A stretch of 64,000 bases of DNA from Oegoconia quadripuncta (taxonomy: Eukaryota > Arthropoda > Insecta > Lepidoptera > Autostichidae), in the NCBI GenBank assembly GCA_949316235.1, contig OX438743.1, forward strand, positions 18,597,771 through 18,661,770, given 5' to 3'. Shown one piece after another: positions 11,401 through 24,010 of this stretch. The number at the start of each line of letters is the position of its first letter. The first letter of the stretch is position 1. Below the pieces are notes generated by a model. It saw nothing but the letters and a program-made list of their open reading frames with translations. It was not told where the DNA came from and did not search any database. The translations under genes and the position numbers were made by a program.

Positions 11401-14400
11401 TTTGGTCACTTAAGTAGTTAGTGGGAATATGTTAAAGATACTTAAACGAAACACGACGCAAGAATGAATAGCATTTACACGCACGCTCATGTGCATAGAA
11501 ATATAGCAGTAGAAAATTCATGAAATGAATCAATGACCACGAACGTAGATGGAAGCATTAGTCTTTCAGAAGACATCATTTCAGCCTGTCTCGAGTCCAT
11601 AGAAGTCTTAAACAATACAACTACAAGTGAATATAAAATAAAAGAACAAGAAAACAGGAAGATAATATTAACGTTAATAAATATTACTTTCTATTCTCAC
11701 CACAACCAATAGTCTCGTAGTTGACAAATTATCACCTAAAATTTCTACTGACCCAAGTGTCGTTGAGTAAACAACACTACAGTGTTAAATATAGTGTCAA
11801 ATAAACAAACCACATTACTTGACCTCAATCTAGGATAGTACGTACCTACTAGATTTGAGAACGTTGTAATAAATAAAACGAAAATCTAAAGAAATTTCAA
11901 TAATCAACAGAAAATTCGAAAATCGATCGTATACTGAATTCCTCAACAAGGAACTAGACTGATCTCAGCACTAAAAACTAATCGATTTAGGCAGTTAATT
12001 GATGTGGTTTCAAATGATTGCTAACACCGAAGCAAGGCGAGACAGGCCGATTAGGGAACGACACGCAATACTTACTGCAATAAATGCATGCGAGGAAATA
12101 GGTAGGTAGGTATGTGACTTTATAATTTGAAATAATAGTTAATCATAATTTTAAATTTCATATATTAAGGAAGATGTTTCACTGTCACTAAATATTACTA
12201 AAAAGTCGAAAAAAATAATACATTGATTACTTTTAAGTCGACAAGTATCGTATACTATTTATTTGTCGTTTTATCCAAGAATCAATGTTCAATTAATCTC
12301 ATAATTGCAGTGCCTTTAATTAAGATTAGATCATTAAAAAATATATATGTGAAACATAGGTGATATCTTAAAGTAATGGAAATCCAAATCTACATTGTCT
12401 AGTACAAAAACTCTTTGAAAAGGAAGTTTCAATTGATTTTCAAACCAACAGCAGTTATTGAAGGATGTAATAGCCATCGTGTAATAATACGTTTCGTGTA
12501 TCACGGACATACAAACGTAATTTTCAATATTGTATACACGAATGTCCGATTTTCCGATGATCTGGAACGAATCGTTGATTTCATAGTTCTTTGAACACAA
12601 AGCCGACAATTACAAGTGTAAAAATGAATGACAAAAGATTTAAATATTCTATTTAGACACGTTGACAATATCCTACTGAATCATATAACATTACATAAGC
12701 CACACGATAAAATCGACTTCACAATTGCATAACTTTCTTTCATTTTGCTGTTTGTAAAGACTATTGTTAGACATATCGTTATCAGTAAAGGAACAGTATA
12801 ACAAAACCAAACTCAAGAGCAACCTATATATAGATGGCTTTAAACTGAGTAGTCATTTAAACTGCAAAACAAACAAGTCGTAAGTACATGAAGATGCCAA
12901 GTCTTATATCTAACGGTTTGAAAATGCGTCGTCTCATTGACTTCAATGGCTCGTGGAAATTAGACTTACCATTGAAATCCGAAGCCCGATGTCGGTTTTG
13001 CTAACATTACACATCTCCATAAAAGGAACCGACCGATATGAAAAGGTCTACCAGAAAAGGGAATAACATTAATCTATCATGACAAACTGAAAATAGATGT
13101 TATAAAACAAATTGGGTTGATTAATAGCAGAAAAACATTGCGATATGTGTATCCTTGTTCGAGAGGACAAAAACGTAGTTACATGGAAATTCACAAAGCT
13201 GATAATCCAAATAAAGAGCATCGTCAAAATAAACGAATGACAACTTTATTAAAATAAAGTCATTGAAGAAGGAAAATCGGCTGGAGTGATTAATTATAAT
13301 GCTAGTTAGCTACCGACTGAACCGACAACGTAATATAGATCAATCCAACCTAGTACTGTTATTGAACGGTTGATTGAGATGCGCGAGAGTCGATCTACAT
13401 CCATCCAATCGCATCCATTGCTATGTGGTTGTAACTCACTAATGCATGACCATTATGTCCAGTGCAAATATTTATTAGATCATCAAACTGCCAGCAAAAA
13501 GTGGAAAGGCAGTAATTGCAATGAAATCACAAATTGTTCTAATAACAAATCATTCTTTTTTTGTCATAATAAGAAATAAAATAATTGCTGCAAGCGAATG
13601 CCGCATTTATATTTTCAATGCAATAACTATGGTTCATTGATTAACCAGACAATTAGAAGTGTTAAATTTTAATTCTGGAAGCATTAGAATGGATTATTCC
13701 AGTATCGCTCATTGCATTTTGACATATCCGTAGGTGTAGTAATATAATTACTATTCTATAAAAAATAACGACCACAATAAATGAATCACAGATTCACAGT
13801 ATAGGAATACTCGACAAATCATTCACACACATCACAGACCATTGAAATGCCACAGGTAAAGTAGTAATACTATAGGCCATTGAATGCAAATAAACAAACA
13901 ATCGAAGCTAACGAGAGATAGAAAAAGAACAATAAAGGCATGTTTTCATTCCATCGCGTGCTTTATTTCCGGTGGGAACAATTGTATCACTTGACGAGGT
14001 CGCATGTAGAGTCGACCGGTGAGCGGATGGCCTTAATGGTTTTTACTTAACTTTGTATATTTGTGGCTCTAGGTTTAGACTTGGTCTGGTGGTTTTAATT
14101 AAACTATACCCAAATTGGATTTGCATCTTATTGGCTTGATAACTACTCAGCAATACAAGCGAACAGACTACTTGAATCAGATAATACATATGTGTAATTA
14201 TCCAAGCTATTAAATAGCAATAAGACGTTTAATAATTTTACTATAATATACAAGGCATATTAAATGTATGTATTGACAATGGAAAAATATCTTACACTCC
14301 ATCCCCATACAATAATCTTCTCTCTAATAAAATAATTAATAAAATCTTTAGGGATTTTTATAGCTCTGTGTATATAGTTACATAATTTGTTGCTGCACAT

Positions 14401-15694
14401 AACACTTTTAAATTCAGTAACATATTCAAGATGTGACAGATATTGAATTTTTATTATTGTTATCTTTAAGACCGACGTATGATCATCGATCATACAAAAT
14501 GTTATCATCACATCTTGAACCAAAAGTAATACGTTAATTAGATTACAATATCAGCACTTTCACTTTCAGAATTCCATTGCTATCCTAATCTAGTGAAAAT
14601 CGAACTTCTTAATTTGCAATCTGAAGATCATTATCGTGATCTATGTACATGGAGAGCGTAAATAAATGAAATTCCAACAACACATTGTTGATGTGTGATT
14701 GATTGCTGTTTATAAGCTCTTTCATTTTATTCGCTTTGCCTGGAGTTAGTTCATTGTCACTTTCATCTTAGCATTTTCTTTGTATTTTTTCATCTTATAT
14801 AAGATAGGCTCTGTAACCGCAGACAGTTTGAGCACAAAATTATACCTAAAGATAATACACACGTCTCTCGCTTCGTTTAGAAACATTGAATTTATTTCGA
14901 AGTTGTTCTTAATTTTGACAGTTGAAATGCGTAGAAAGCTGTTCACTGAGACGACCGCCTGTGGTGTAGCACCGCTTCAAATAAAAAGTAGCTTAGATAC
15001 TGCTATTTTGAACCGTGAGAGCGAAGTCTTGACTTATTTTACGTTTCAGGGAAAGACAAGGGATGTTTAACCTCCAAGATCTATAGCCCTCTCTGTAGCA
15101 CCAAACAATACAAATTGTGGAACTAATTCAAGGTCTATAAACCACGGCTAATATTCGGAACCGAATCTAAGTTGTTACCTGCTATTTACTATTTCTGACT
15201 GCTCAGCTTTCATAACAAATATTTCCCTTTACACGCCCCACTCCAACGCTAAAGAAAAATAGGCACATCTAAAACCACAATAACAGAATAACTATACTTC
15301 AGACTTCGATAACAGGGCACTAACACTTAAATAGAGTGAATTGTCACTGTGTCACTAGAGTGCTTTATGTCAGTGATATAAAAGGCATGATAAAAGCGTA
15401 GGTGTGCCGTCATCTAGAAGACGTAAGTAAAAGCTGATAGCTTATGAAAGCACAATTATCAAAAGGCAAAGCTTACAGAGCGATCCGAGTAGAAAGTTCT
15501 TTATGGGCGCACCGACGGACGAATGACAGTAATATATTGTGGACTCTTGCCGACGTAGCGATGGGTGATCTTGTTTATGTGCCAGTCGTATCGAAGGTGG
15601 TACCGAATCGAAGTGATGGTGGAATAGAGTACAAGGAGCGTGTCCACGCGCACGAAGTCGCGGGCAACGGCTAGTAATGATAAACTGTTGCTAT
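8476..15694. other. Long unique AT-rich stretch without a supported gene
   Basis: Most likely intronic or intergenic DNA. The block AACCGACTTCCAAAAAGGAGGAGG near 10061 is a dispersed motif I have seen in lepidopteran repeats. Open frames at 9273-9683 (minus, 136 codons), 12334-12609 (minus) and 14780-15070 (plus) have no recognisable domains or convincing splice context. Confidence 0.4.
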
Positions 15695-15797
15695 AGTATT
15701 AGAAAATAGGTAAGATAAGGTAGCCAGTACTCCAAATAACTTGAAATGCCGGTTGAGTGCGTTTCCACCTTCGGCCTCATGTTCACATGACATCAGA
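15695..15797 (+). mobile_element. SINE family A 3' fragment
   Basis: The AGATAAGGTAGCCAGT block and the TTCCACCTTCGGCCTCATG region align with the 3' half of the copy at 1957-2289. Confidence 0.6.
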
Positions 15798-15879
15798 TAT
15801 TTATTTATTTATATATTAATATGATATTATTATTTTATTTATGCATACTATCTATAATTATTTCTTTAGTTGGTAGTAT

Positions 15880-16041
15880 CGTGCACCCTATTACCTGTTT
15901 TTCTACCTACAAATGTCCCATAGCTGTGGGTTGTGTCTTTTAGTGATAAGACCGCCGAATTATGTTCTATTGTTATCACCAAAAAATTAATGTAACTTAT
16001 TTTGCGCAATAAAGAGTATTTGTATTGTATTGTATTGTATC
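15880..16041 (+). mobile_element. LINE 3' tail with TTGTA repeat end
   Basis: TTTTAGTGATAAGACCGCC, then GCGCAATAAAGAGTATTTG and a (TATTG)n tail, are typical of a 5'-truncated LINE 3' UTR with a pentanucleotide tail in place of poly-A. Confidence 0.65.
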
Positions 16042-16051
16042 AGAGGGCAGA

Positions 16052-16226
16052 GTGTGAGTTTTGTTTCGACTTAACTTTACTACCGCGTTTACGTGACGAT
16101 TTGTATAGAGAAATGGGCAGCGCCTCTAGCGGATAGTTGGCAAAACAATTTTTTTCATAGGGACTTTTTTCGTAACGCGAACGCGATGGTAAAGTTAAAA
16201 ACGAGACAAAACTCACAGTTCGCACA
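16052..16226 (-). mobile_element. Palindromic MITE, family M1, copy 1
   Basis: GTGTGAGTTTTGTTTCGAC at the left end is mirrored by GAGACAAAACTCAC at the right, and the inner arms (AACTTTACTACCGCG / CGCGATGGTAAAGTT) also pair. A second copy in the opposite orientation lies at 61797-61974. No coding capacity. The exact ends and target duplication are not certain. Confidence 0.65.
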
Positions 16227-16244
16227 CAGGTGTGATGGGAGTCA

Positions 16245-16370
16245 AACAAACAAACAAAATATTCTTTATTGCACAACAATAAGAAACATAACACAATATA
16301 AACAAAATAAAGGGGACAGTACAATTTGGCGGCCTTATCACTAAAAGCGATCTCTTCCACCAGGTTAGGA
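16245..16370 (-). mobile_element. LINE 3' tail fragment, reverse
   Basis: The reverse complement reads GTGGAAGAGATCGCTTTTAG, TGATAAGGCCGCC, then GCAATAAAGAATATTTTG and a (TTTG)n tail. It is the same 3' end as at 4701-4860. Confidence 0.65.
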
Positions 16371-17065
16371 AGTATTACGCACCTGATAGGTAGGTAGCGT
16401 GTGGCGGTAAACTAATTTTAGTCGTACTTAAAACACTTAAAGAAAAGCAAGCTTCGAGTGGTTTAAAAGTTGAAAACCAAACAAGTGAGAGTCTGGACTC
16501 GCACAACGAGAGTTCCGTAGAAACTACTATGTTGATAGTTCTTCCATCACTCGAATCTCAAAATGTTATCACAAATAAATATTGTTTTTATATGAAATAA
16601 TTACAAATTTACGATTTTGGGATATTTTCCTTTACTTGTAATGGGAGAGCTTACTTCTTGTCTTTCATGATTTATTGGCGAGTGTCAAGATTTCTTTTAG
16701 TGCGACTTAGAAGCTTTATTTCTTTTCATCTCCAGGGAACCGTAGACCTGAGGATTCCATATTAATTTCAACTTAATACATCCACCAGTTCCTGAGAAAC
16801 AGACAGATAGACAGACGAACGACGAGCTGACCCTACAAGGGTGCCTTTGTCCTTGTGAAAAGGAACCCTAAAAATGTAAAGCCTATTTTAATCCATGGTG
16901 AAAGGCAAACCGTATTTAAAAGCATGCAAAATTTTATAGTTTAATCAATGAAGTTACAGTTTCAAGTTACACAACAGTACGATACTTTTACTCATAGCAT
17001 AATACTATGAAAAATACGGTTTGACCTCAGAAAAACGAATAACCGCGATTTTCTTGAAACACGAT

Positions 17066-17370
17066 CTTGGGTTTACGATTCGGAGGTCGCGGGTTCGATC
17101 CCCAGCGGGGTACATGTTTAAGTACTCGGTTTGGTTGGTGGTTGCGCATTTTAAATGTCCGCCTGGCTAGCTACCACCATCTTACCTAAATCTGCCGCCA
17201 AGCAGCAATGTTAATAGCATTGTTGTGTTCCGGTTGTCAGAGATAAGATAGCCAGTCCCCCAAATGTGTTGGGGTTTTCGGGTCAGTACGTGTCCACCTT
17301 CAGCTTCATCTTCACTTAACATCAGGTGTGATTGAGGTCTAGTAAAAACCCATTATGCTTAAAAAAAAAC
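17066..17370 (+). mobile_element. SINE family A, 5'-truncated copy
   Basis: It starts within the tRNA-like head at TTGGGTTTACGATTCGG, keeps the B box GGTTCGATCCC, and runs to the A-rich tail. The A box is missing. Confidence 0.8.
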
Positions 17371-17547
17371 CAGTCTCTCACAAAAGAAATGGTGACCTAA
17401 ATTTAGTAATACCTAATGGTAGTTAATCTGTGATAATGCTTTTATTAGATCTTGTACCTTATATCTTGCGAGTGAAACAATAAATATCATATAATTAGTA
17501 TATAATTTTGCACGTCTCCCCGATAGATTTCCAAAGCAAGTACTATA

Positions 17548-17612
17548 CATGTACCCCGCGGGATCGAACCCGCAACCTACGATTCATAAGCTCTATGTTG
17601 TTTTACATTGAT
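17548..17612 (-). mobile_element. SINE family A head fragment, reverse
   Basis: TGTACCCCGCGGGATCGAACC is the reverse complement of the B-box region of family A. Only the head is present. Confidence 0.6.
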
Positions 17613-18272
17613 GTTCATCTGATGTTGAGTAAGTGCCTGCCCACGACCGATTTTTTGTAGGACCGATAATCGGGCCGATTTTTTCGTCAATACTTTACCT
17701 TATTATATTTTTATATTGTGCCCGATTTTTTGTAGGACGTGGGCGTTGAAATATTGCAATCAGTACGTTCCATTTTTATCCTACAAAAAATAGGTAGGTA
17801 GGTAGGCGGGCAGCCTAATGATGAGGCCGTTGGAAGCCTGTTCTGGAACCCTAATTGAATTTGCGGGCTCTTACAAATGGATCTATATTATTTTATCACT
17901 TAGATCACATAGACAAAGTGGAATTATGATATAAACAACGTCAAACAACGTTTTCTCGTCATCCATGTAACCTAATATTGTCATATTTACTACGTAACAT
18001 TATAGCTTTTAATTTTATGGTCGTTCTTATTCAATTTATGGACCGCATTATGTGGTCAATCTAAGCAACAAACTAACAAAATATAAAGTGATAGACTTTC
18101 TACCAGTCACTCACTACTACTACCTACCTAATACCTACGTACAGTATGGTAATGTAATGATATAATGATAAATCACAGTAAATATTTTTTACCCTCTGAT
18201 TAGGCAAAGCCTGTACCATGGCACAGAATTAATATAGTAACCATGGATACCTACCAGATAACAGATATACTA
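17613..18272. other. Repeat-bearing spacer
   Basis: Two direct copies of CCGATTTTTTGTAGGAC (about 17647 and 17722) lie just inside an inverted GCCCACG/CGTGGGC pair (17639-17645 and 17738-17744), probably a tiny degenerate element. A TAGG microsatellite lies at about 17790-17808. No gene is seen. Confidence 0.4.
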
Positions 18273-19587
18273 CTCTGTGTAAAAAGTATCGGGAATATGT
18301 CAATAAAAAGACCCGCGTAAAAGAGGTCGTTCTAATTTTTTTACTGCATGTTGGTAGCACTGTACTGATTTAGCGCGCAAAATTTGAGCGGGATCTGTCA
18401 TTTAATTTGTTTTAAACTACACTTTTTGTTGGTCATAGTTTTGAGTCCTCGGCGATTTTTACAATGGAAAATATTGTTGAACAAAGAGTGTGCCTTAAAT
18501 TTTGTGTTTCAAATGATATTTCATGTGGTGAATCACTAAAAATGTTGCGAAATACCTACGGCGAATCGTGTATATCGAAAACAAGGGCTTATGAATGGTA
18601 TAAGGCTTTTAAAGAAGACCGAGAAGTAGTAGTAGACTTGCCTCGTTCTGGTAGACCTTCAACCGCTACGACCAAAGAAAACATCGACAGAATCAAGAAG
18701 CTAGTGCTCGAAAATCGACGTATGAGTCTGAGAGAGTTGGCTAGTGAGGTGAACATATCTTTTAAGTCCGTCCACAACATTCTCATTGACATTTTAGGCA
18801 TGAAACGCGTCGCCGCTCGACTAGTTCCAAAAGAGCTCAATTTTGTTCAAAAAGCGCAGCGAAAGCATGTCGCTGAAGACATGGTTTCCCGAGCTTCTAC
18901 GGATCCGACCTTTATGAAACGTATAATAACTGGCGACGAGACATGGGTTTATGAGTACGACATGCAAACAAGCCAACAGTCTTCAGAATGGCGTCTCGAA
19001 AACGAGCCGAAACCCAAAAAACCGCGGCAAAGTCGCTCCAAAATCAAGGTGATGCTGACAGTTTTTTTTGACTACCGTGGTGTGGTTCACTCCGAATTCC
19101 TTCCAGAGGGAGAAACAGTGAATAAAGAATATTATTTAGGCGTCATGAAGCGTTTGCGTGAGAGTATCCGCCGAAAACGTCCAGATTTGTGGCAACACAA
19201 CTCATGGATGCTGCACCATGATAATGCACCATCACACACAGCCATTATAGTGAAAGAGTTTTTAGCGAAAAATTCAACAAAAGTTCGCGACCAAGCACCG
19301 TATTCACCTGATATGGCTCCGTCTGACTTTTTTTTTATTTCCCAAGTTAAAATTACCACTTCGAGGAAAACGTTTTGAGTCGATAGAAGCCATAAAAGAA
19401 AATTCGCTGAATGAGCTAAAGGCCATACCGCAAATAGCCTATGAAAAATGTATGGAAGACTGGGTGAAGCGGTGGAGATGTTGTATTGCAAGCGATGGGG
19501 CCTACTTTGAAGGCGATAAAATAAATTTAGATGAATAATTTGTATTTTTTGTTTTATTGACAAATTCCCGATACTTAGTACACTGTG
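18273..19587 (+). mobile_element. mariner element (Tc1/mariner superfamily), 1315 bp
   Basis: The ends are imperfect inverted repeats that share the core AAGTATCGGGAAT and GTCAATAAAA. A TA dinucleotide flanks each end (18271-18272 and 19588-19589), the expected target duplication. The length is typical of mariner. It encodes one transposase frame, broken near its end. Confidence 0.9.
18464..19538 (+). pseudogene. mariner transposase, DD34D, frameshifted near the C terminus
   Basis: This would cut and paste the element at TA sites. The reading frame is open for 304 codons. It has an N-terminal helix-turn-helix DNA-binding region (about residues 1-110), a WVPHEL-equivalent in altered form (LVPKEL, 120-125), then catalytic D158 (GDETW), D253 (HHDNAPSH) and D288 (SPDMAPSD). 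There are 34 residues between the last two, the mariner signature. After FF at 290 the frame is lost in a run of nine or more T (about 19329-19338). The remaining conserved C terminus continues in another frame to TAA at 19536-19538. The total of 1075 nt is one more than a multiple of three, consistent with a single extra T. The catalytic triad itself is intact. Confidence 0.88.
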
Positions 19588-19879
19588 TACATATACATCT
19601 ATGACTTGGGAATAAAATTCGTTAATGTAACTAATGTTATATTTATGTATGTATTTAATTATGTAAGTAAGTATACATATCGATTGTAGTATAGTATAGT
19701 ATATTCATAGTTTTAATGAAAATGATTAGCTTTTGTACGCCCAGTTATGTGTTCTTTTATATTACCAAGTAAGAGATCCCTTTATGGGATAAGTCCGCCT
19801 TTGTACTTAATTTTAAGTTACATTTAATTTATCAATGTATATTTATTCATATGAAGTACAAAAAAGCGTTTACAAACAA

Positions 19880-20100
19880 ACAAATGAGGTGCGCAATAAA
19901 GAATATTTGCATTGTATTGTATTCCATTGTATTGTATTCCATTGTATTGTATTTTATCGTATTGGTTCGTATCGTATAGAATCGTATCATGTCGCATCGC
20001 ATCGGATCGCATTGTATTGTATTGCAATGCATTGCACTGTACTGAACTGTATTGTATTGTATAGCATCGTATTGTATTGCATTGCGTTGTTTCACATGTT
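19880..20100 (+). mobile_element. LINE 3' end with a long decaying TTGTA array
   Basis: GCGCAATAAAGAATATTTGC is followed by about 190 bp of pentamers: TTGTA, TTCCA, TCGTA, TCGCA and TTGCA variants. This is the same tail type as at 16021-16041, but greatly expanded and mutated. The long open frames across it (both strands) are artefacts of a 5-bp period. Confidence 0.7.
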
Positions 20101-20449
20101 TACGCAGGCAGGGCTACTACCCACTACACCAGTAGTCATCGCCCGACCGGATAAGTACATACGTATTATCTCTTTTGAAAAAAGTAAGTATAGATTAGAG
20201 ACTGTTATAAGAAACTACAGAAAACAGTTAGATGTCGACATGTGTGTTAGTAACCTTAAGATGGTATATTGAAGATCACCTGTCGCCAGGTAATTGTTAG
20301 GATGAAACGCATCTGCTAGTACCTACTTATGTAGCTATTTAGACACGAAACTATTTCAAGGACTTAATGCCTTCACGCACGACATGTGACTAGTTTTATA
20401 CAACTCTGGAGTTCATAATAATATAGAACAATGTTTGTATAAAATAATT

Positions 20450-20911
20450 CGGACATTTACACTAATTATCTAGCCCCAAACTAGGCAATAAACATACATA
20501 TATATTTATTTAAATATCCATGATTCGGGAATAAAATTTTCGTATTCATCACATGAACATTTACGCCATCCAAACCTGACCTAAATCGCATCGATTACTC
20601 AATAGGTAACATAAGGTTTACAAAACTGGGGACGCGGATTCGATTCACAGTAAGGTACATGTCTAGTACTCGGTTTGGTTAGTGGTAAGGTATTATTAAA
20701 GGTCCACTCTGGCTAACTACCACCATCTTATCTAAGCAATATTGATAGCATTGTGTTATGTCTGTTTGAAATAAGATAACACCAAATAAGTTGTCAGTAT
20801 TGGGTGAGTGCGCTTACATCTACGCACTTAAAATCCTGTGTCACTGAAGACAAATTCGAACTCGCAAATGGATTTCGACGGCTGAGTCACTACCGCTACA
20901 CCAATTGGTTT
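20450..20911. mobile_element. Degenerate SINE fragments (families B and A interleaved)
   Basis: 20450-20560 is a reverse family B body (CCCAAACTAGGCAATAAAC, TATTTAAATATCCATGATTC). 20605-20830 is a diverged family A copy on the plus strand (GTACTCGGTTTGGTTAGTGG, ACCACCATCTTATCTAAGC). 20851-20911 is a reverse family B head with B box TTCGAACTC. All are decayed. Confidence 0.5.
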
Positions 20912-21029
20912 TCATAATTAGTTGTTATTATACTAGTTGCTACCTGCAGCTCCGTCTGTGTGGCTTTTTTTTATTTTCGTAAGTTAAAAGTAGCCTAATG
21001 TAGGGAAATGAATGCTGGGTGGGGCAAAA

Positions 21030-21430
21030 GCATGAAAGTAGAATTCAGTCATGAGTAAATTGAACATAATGACTAGGAACTTTGAAAGATAGGATAAGAA
21101 ATAGTATAATTAGGGAATTCGGTGTGAAAGAAGATGTAGTAACAAGTATTGAAAATGGTGTTCTAGATGGTTTGGGCTCGCGACTGAAAGAAGAGGTACG
21201 TAGCGAATGTGGATAGTGTTGGTAGGGGAAGACCTCGGCGAACATACTCCGATCTATGAGCACATGAAATCGGGAACATTTTTAAGAAAGGGCAAATCAA
21301 GGTTACCCAAAAACGAGCGTGTATAAACAACTTTATGAGAATGGATGAAGCGAAAGAAGTGTGGCAGGATAGCAGCAAGTGGAAGTCTGTGGTATCTGCT
21401 TCCCTTACGGCAAATAGGCATATATAGATA
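21030..21430 (+). pseudogene. Degenerate 3' end of a non-LTR retrotransposon ORF
   Basis: Fragments in shifting frames resemble a LINE polyprotein terminus: RIRNSIIREFGVKEDVV, a GRGRPRRTY-like stretch near 21225, and MRMDEAKEVWQDSSKW then KSVVSA near 21335-21400. No continuous frame exists, and the longer minus-strand open frames over it are shadows. Confidence 0.55.
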
Positions 21431-22504
21431 AGTAAGTAAACGTAATCTCGGTCCACAAGAACAACTATCCTCGTGCAAAAAAATTTGACATTTTGATACT
21501 GAGCAGTGACGTGAAAGAAAGAAAACAAACACACTGTAAGTATTGCGATATGAAGCCTAAACATATCGTGTCCTCATGTAATTATGAGAGTGGGTATCCA
21601 CTGCGGCCAAGCCCTGAAGGTCTCCAGCTCCACAGTTACACGAACATGCAAAATGTATATTTAATTAAAGATAATATTTTTATTTCGCCACAAAACCTCT
21701 ACAGTGAGTAATACTATTTGTATTATAAGTATTAACGATACCTAAGTATCATCACATCACAAAGCAGATGTGTAACTAGACATAGACATATATTTATCTA
21801 TTTATACTCACCCCGTACAAATGACTGGAACTATGCTGTTTATTTAAATCAACGAGTAAGTGGGGGTATACATTAATACTTCGCTCATTGAAACCGTGTA
21901 GAACGATAAAGCAGACTTTACAGATTACGATTAACAAATAATGCATAAGTAAATTATCGACCATAGAATTATTTTATTCCTCGTCTAGAAATGTTTTCCA
22001 TTTGTCTAGGAGCCTTGGTTTCAGGTTTAGAGGGTGGAAAACGTTTTCTCATTCTGTATAGTCACGTTGTTATAAATCATCTTCTTACGACAGCCAGGTA
22101 AGTATTTAACTTAAAAAATTAACCTCGACGACTCACCAATTCAATGAATATTTCGTGTAATTAAATAAAATATAGAAGTTACATTTAGACGAATGTTCCA
22201 GATTTTTATCGACGCAGTAAAGTGAAACACATCGTATGGCGAAATCTCAACGTAGAATACTAATAGACGAGTGCAAACACTTTAAATAACATTTATTTAG
22301 TGTTCAAATCATTATAATTAATGAATAAAACTTCTTTACAAAACCCCCTACTGTTAGTCAGGCCCGTTTTCCAAATATCGGGACCTAAATGGGAAAAAAG
22401 TAGGATAGAGACGAAAAATCAGAACGTAAGAAAAATAGTTAACAATGGTTGGTAGCCGGTGGTTGCCTCTTGCGCTTCCTTCTTTTTCCTTCGCTGACTA
22501 TTTT
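21431..22504. other. AT-rich stretch
   Basis: A good splice-donor-like CAG|GTAAGTATT occurs at 22095-22103 on the plus strand, but I cannot support an exon. Confidence 0.3.
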
Positions 22505-22625
22505 GAAGTACCGATAAGATTAGTTAGTATCCCAAATAACTTAAGTTGGGGGTTTCCACCTGCGGTCTCACCTTCACTTAACATGAGATATGCCAGAGGT
22601 CAAGCGCTAACCCGTTATCCATAAA
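22505..22625 (+). mobile_element. SINE family A 3' tail fragment
   Basis: GTTTCCACCTGCGGTCTCAC, TTCACTTAACATGAGAT and an A-rich end match the family A 3' third. Confidence 0.55.
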
Positions 22626-23732
22626 AAAGCAATTAACCCTTCAATAAATAAAAAAAAACAAGGTTTTGGGCATCCCTAATAGTGTTGGCTGGTGGGGGGC
22701 GTCTTGAGGGCTGAAAAACAGGACCTTCCTCCAGAAGCGGGATATCTGGCAACACCGGGACCGAAATTCTGAATCCTGAAACGGACACACAGGTGCAGAG
22801 AAATATGTCCCTGAAGATAAACCCTGACTTGAAAGAGACAACGGTATTTCATCATATCAGCAACAGAACAAATGCTGAACATCTCAGAATACATAAGCCC
22901 CCCATAGATTTACAGAGCGACTGGTTGGAAGCGGCCTGATTGACGAAACGTCATAGCAAAAATAACTAATTTGGTAATAGATAGATAAAAGTTAATGTTA
23001 GACGATGACTTGCAACTACGATCAGGTGTTGCGTGTCAAAATAAGTGTTTACCGAATAAATTATCAATGGTATCAACCTCGGTCGAGTGCATCTTAACGG
23101 AACACAGACCTTCAAATAAGCTAAAACTTCAATATTTTTTCTAGAGGCATGGGAACTAACATCAAAGGCCAGTGCCTGCTACCGGCTAGACAGAAATACG
23201 CTTAAAACCGTTACAAATCGCACTATCACAGTTCCAGTGTTTCCTGTCAAAATACCGGTTACAGATAATAGTTATTTAAGTACAGTTCTTTTGCGTACTT
23301 TCAGTTATTCCTTAATTAACTGCAGCCGATAAATAATTACTGTTATTATCCTCATTAACTCTATGACTTAGGTGTTTCACGTTCATCGTATTTCGATAAA
23401 ATATAAATGGGTTTTTATAGATTTTACGACTAATGATTACGTGTTGTTCAAGCATTATTTAAAAATTTAAATTTTAAATGAAATAGTCTTTGATTAAAAA
23501 ATCAAAAATACATATGTGCATATTTAAATTTGCAAATGATTTCTAATTTGAACATCGAGCATGAGTCAATGATCGCATCTCTATCAATATTAGCAACATC
23601 TACATAAACAACTTCATTTAATATTTAAAAAGTAATGTAACTTTCTCCCAATGCAACGAACGTAGTCTCTGCTAACATATAATGTGAATTAAATATAAAC
23701 AATTATAAATTTAACTTACAGCAATAGAAAGT

Positions 23733-24010
23733 AATCCGAAATACAAAGTCCAAGAAATGAGCGTTAGATCACGACTCTAACTAAGTCACAGTCACAAAAT
23801 TGAAGAAAAAATTGATATAATAAGCACAAACGTCACGGGAACACTTTTTAAATTCGAATGAATCAAAGTCAATCACACACGATCGAGTAGGACGTTACTT
23901 TTCAAATAAGCGCGTCGTTGACAGTTAGTAATTCAAAATGTCTGTCGCGCGTGCGCTCTTCACGAGTGCCCGACTCGGTCTGTCAGCGCGGTATTCTTTC
24001 CTTCACTCAT
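23733..24010 (-). promoter_or_regulatory. Candidate minus-strand promoter and 5' UTR exon
   Basis: A CpG-rich patch (about 23900-24000, with GCGCGCGTGCGCTC-like sequence) stands out from AT-rich surroundings. Downstream on the minus strand a donor TTGCT|GTAAGTTAAAT occurs at about 23720-23736. The pattern fits a first non-coding exon with an unmethylated-type promoter. There is no recognised initiator motif or coding sequence. Confidence 0.3.

Noticed and set aside
15444..15674. 76-codon plus-strand frame as a gene
   Set aside because: No domain, no splice signals that fit, and it runs into SINE-derived sequence.
19835..20272. 145-codon plus and 82-codon minus frames
   Set aside because: They run through the TTGTA pentamer array, whose period avoids stops in some frames. 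The translations are low-complexity artefacts.
21163..21564. 133- and 92-codon minus-strand frames
   Set aside because: They lie antisense to a degenerate LINE terminus whose plus-strand motifs are recognisable.
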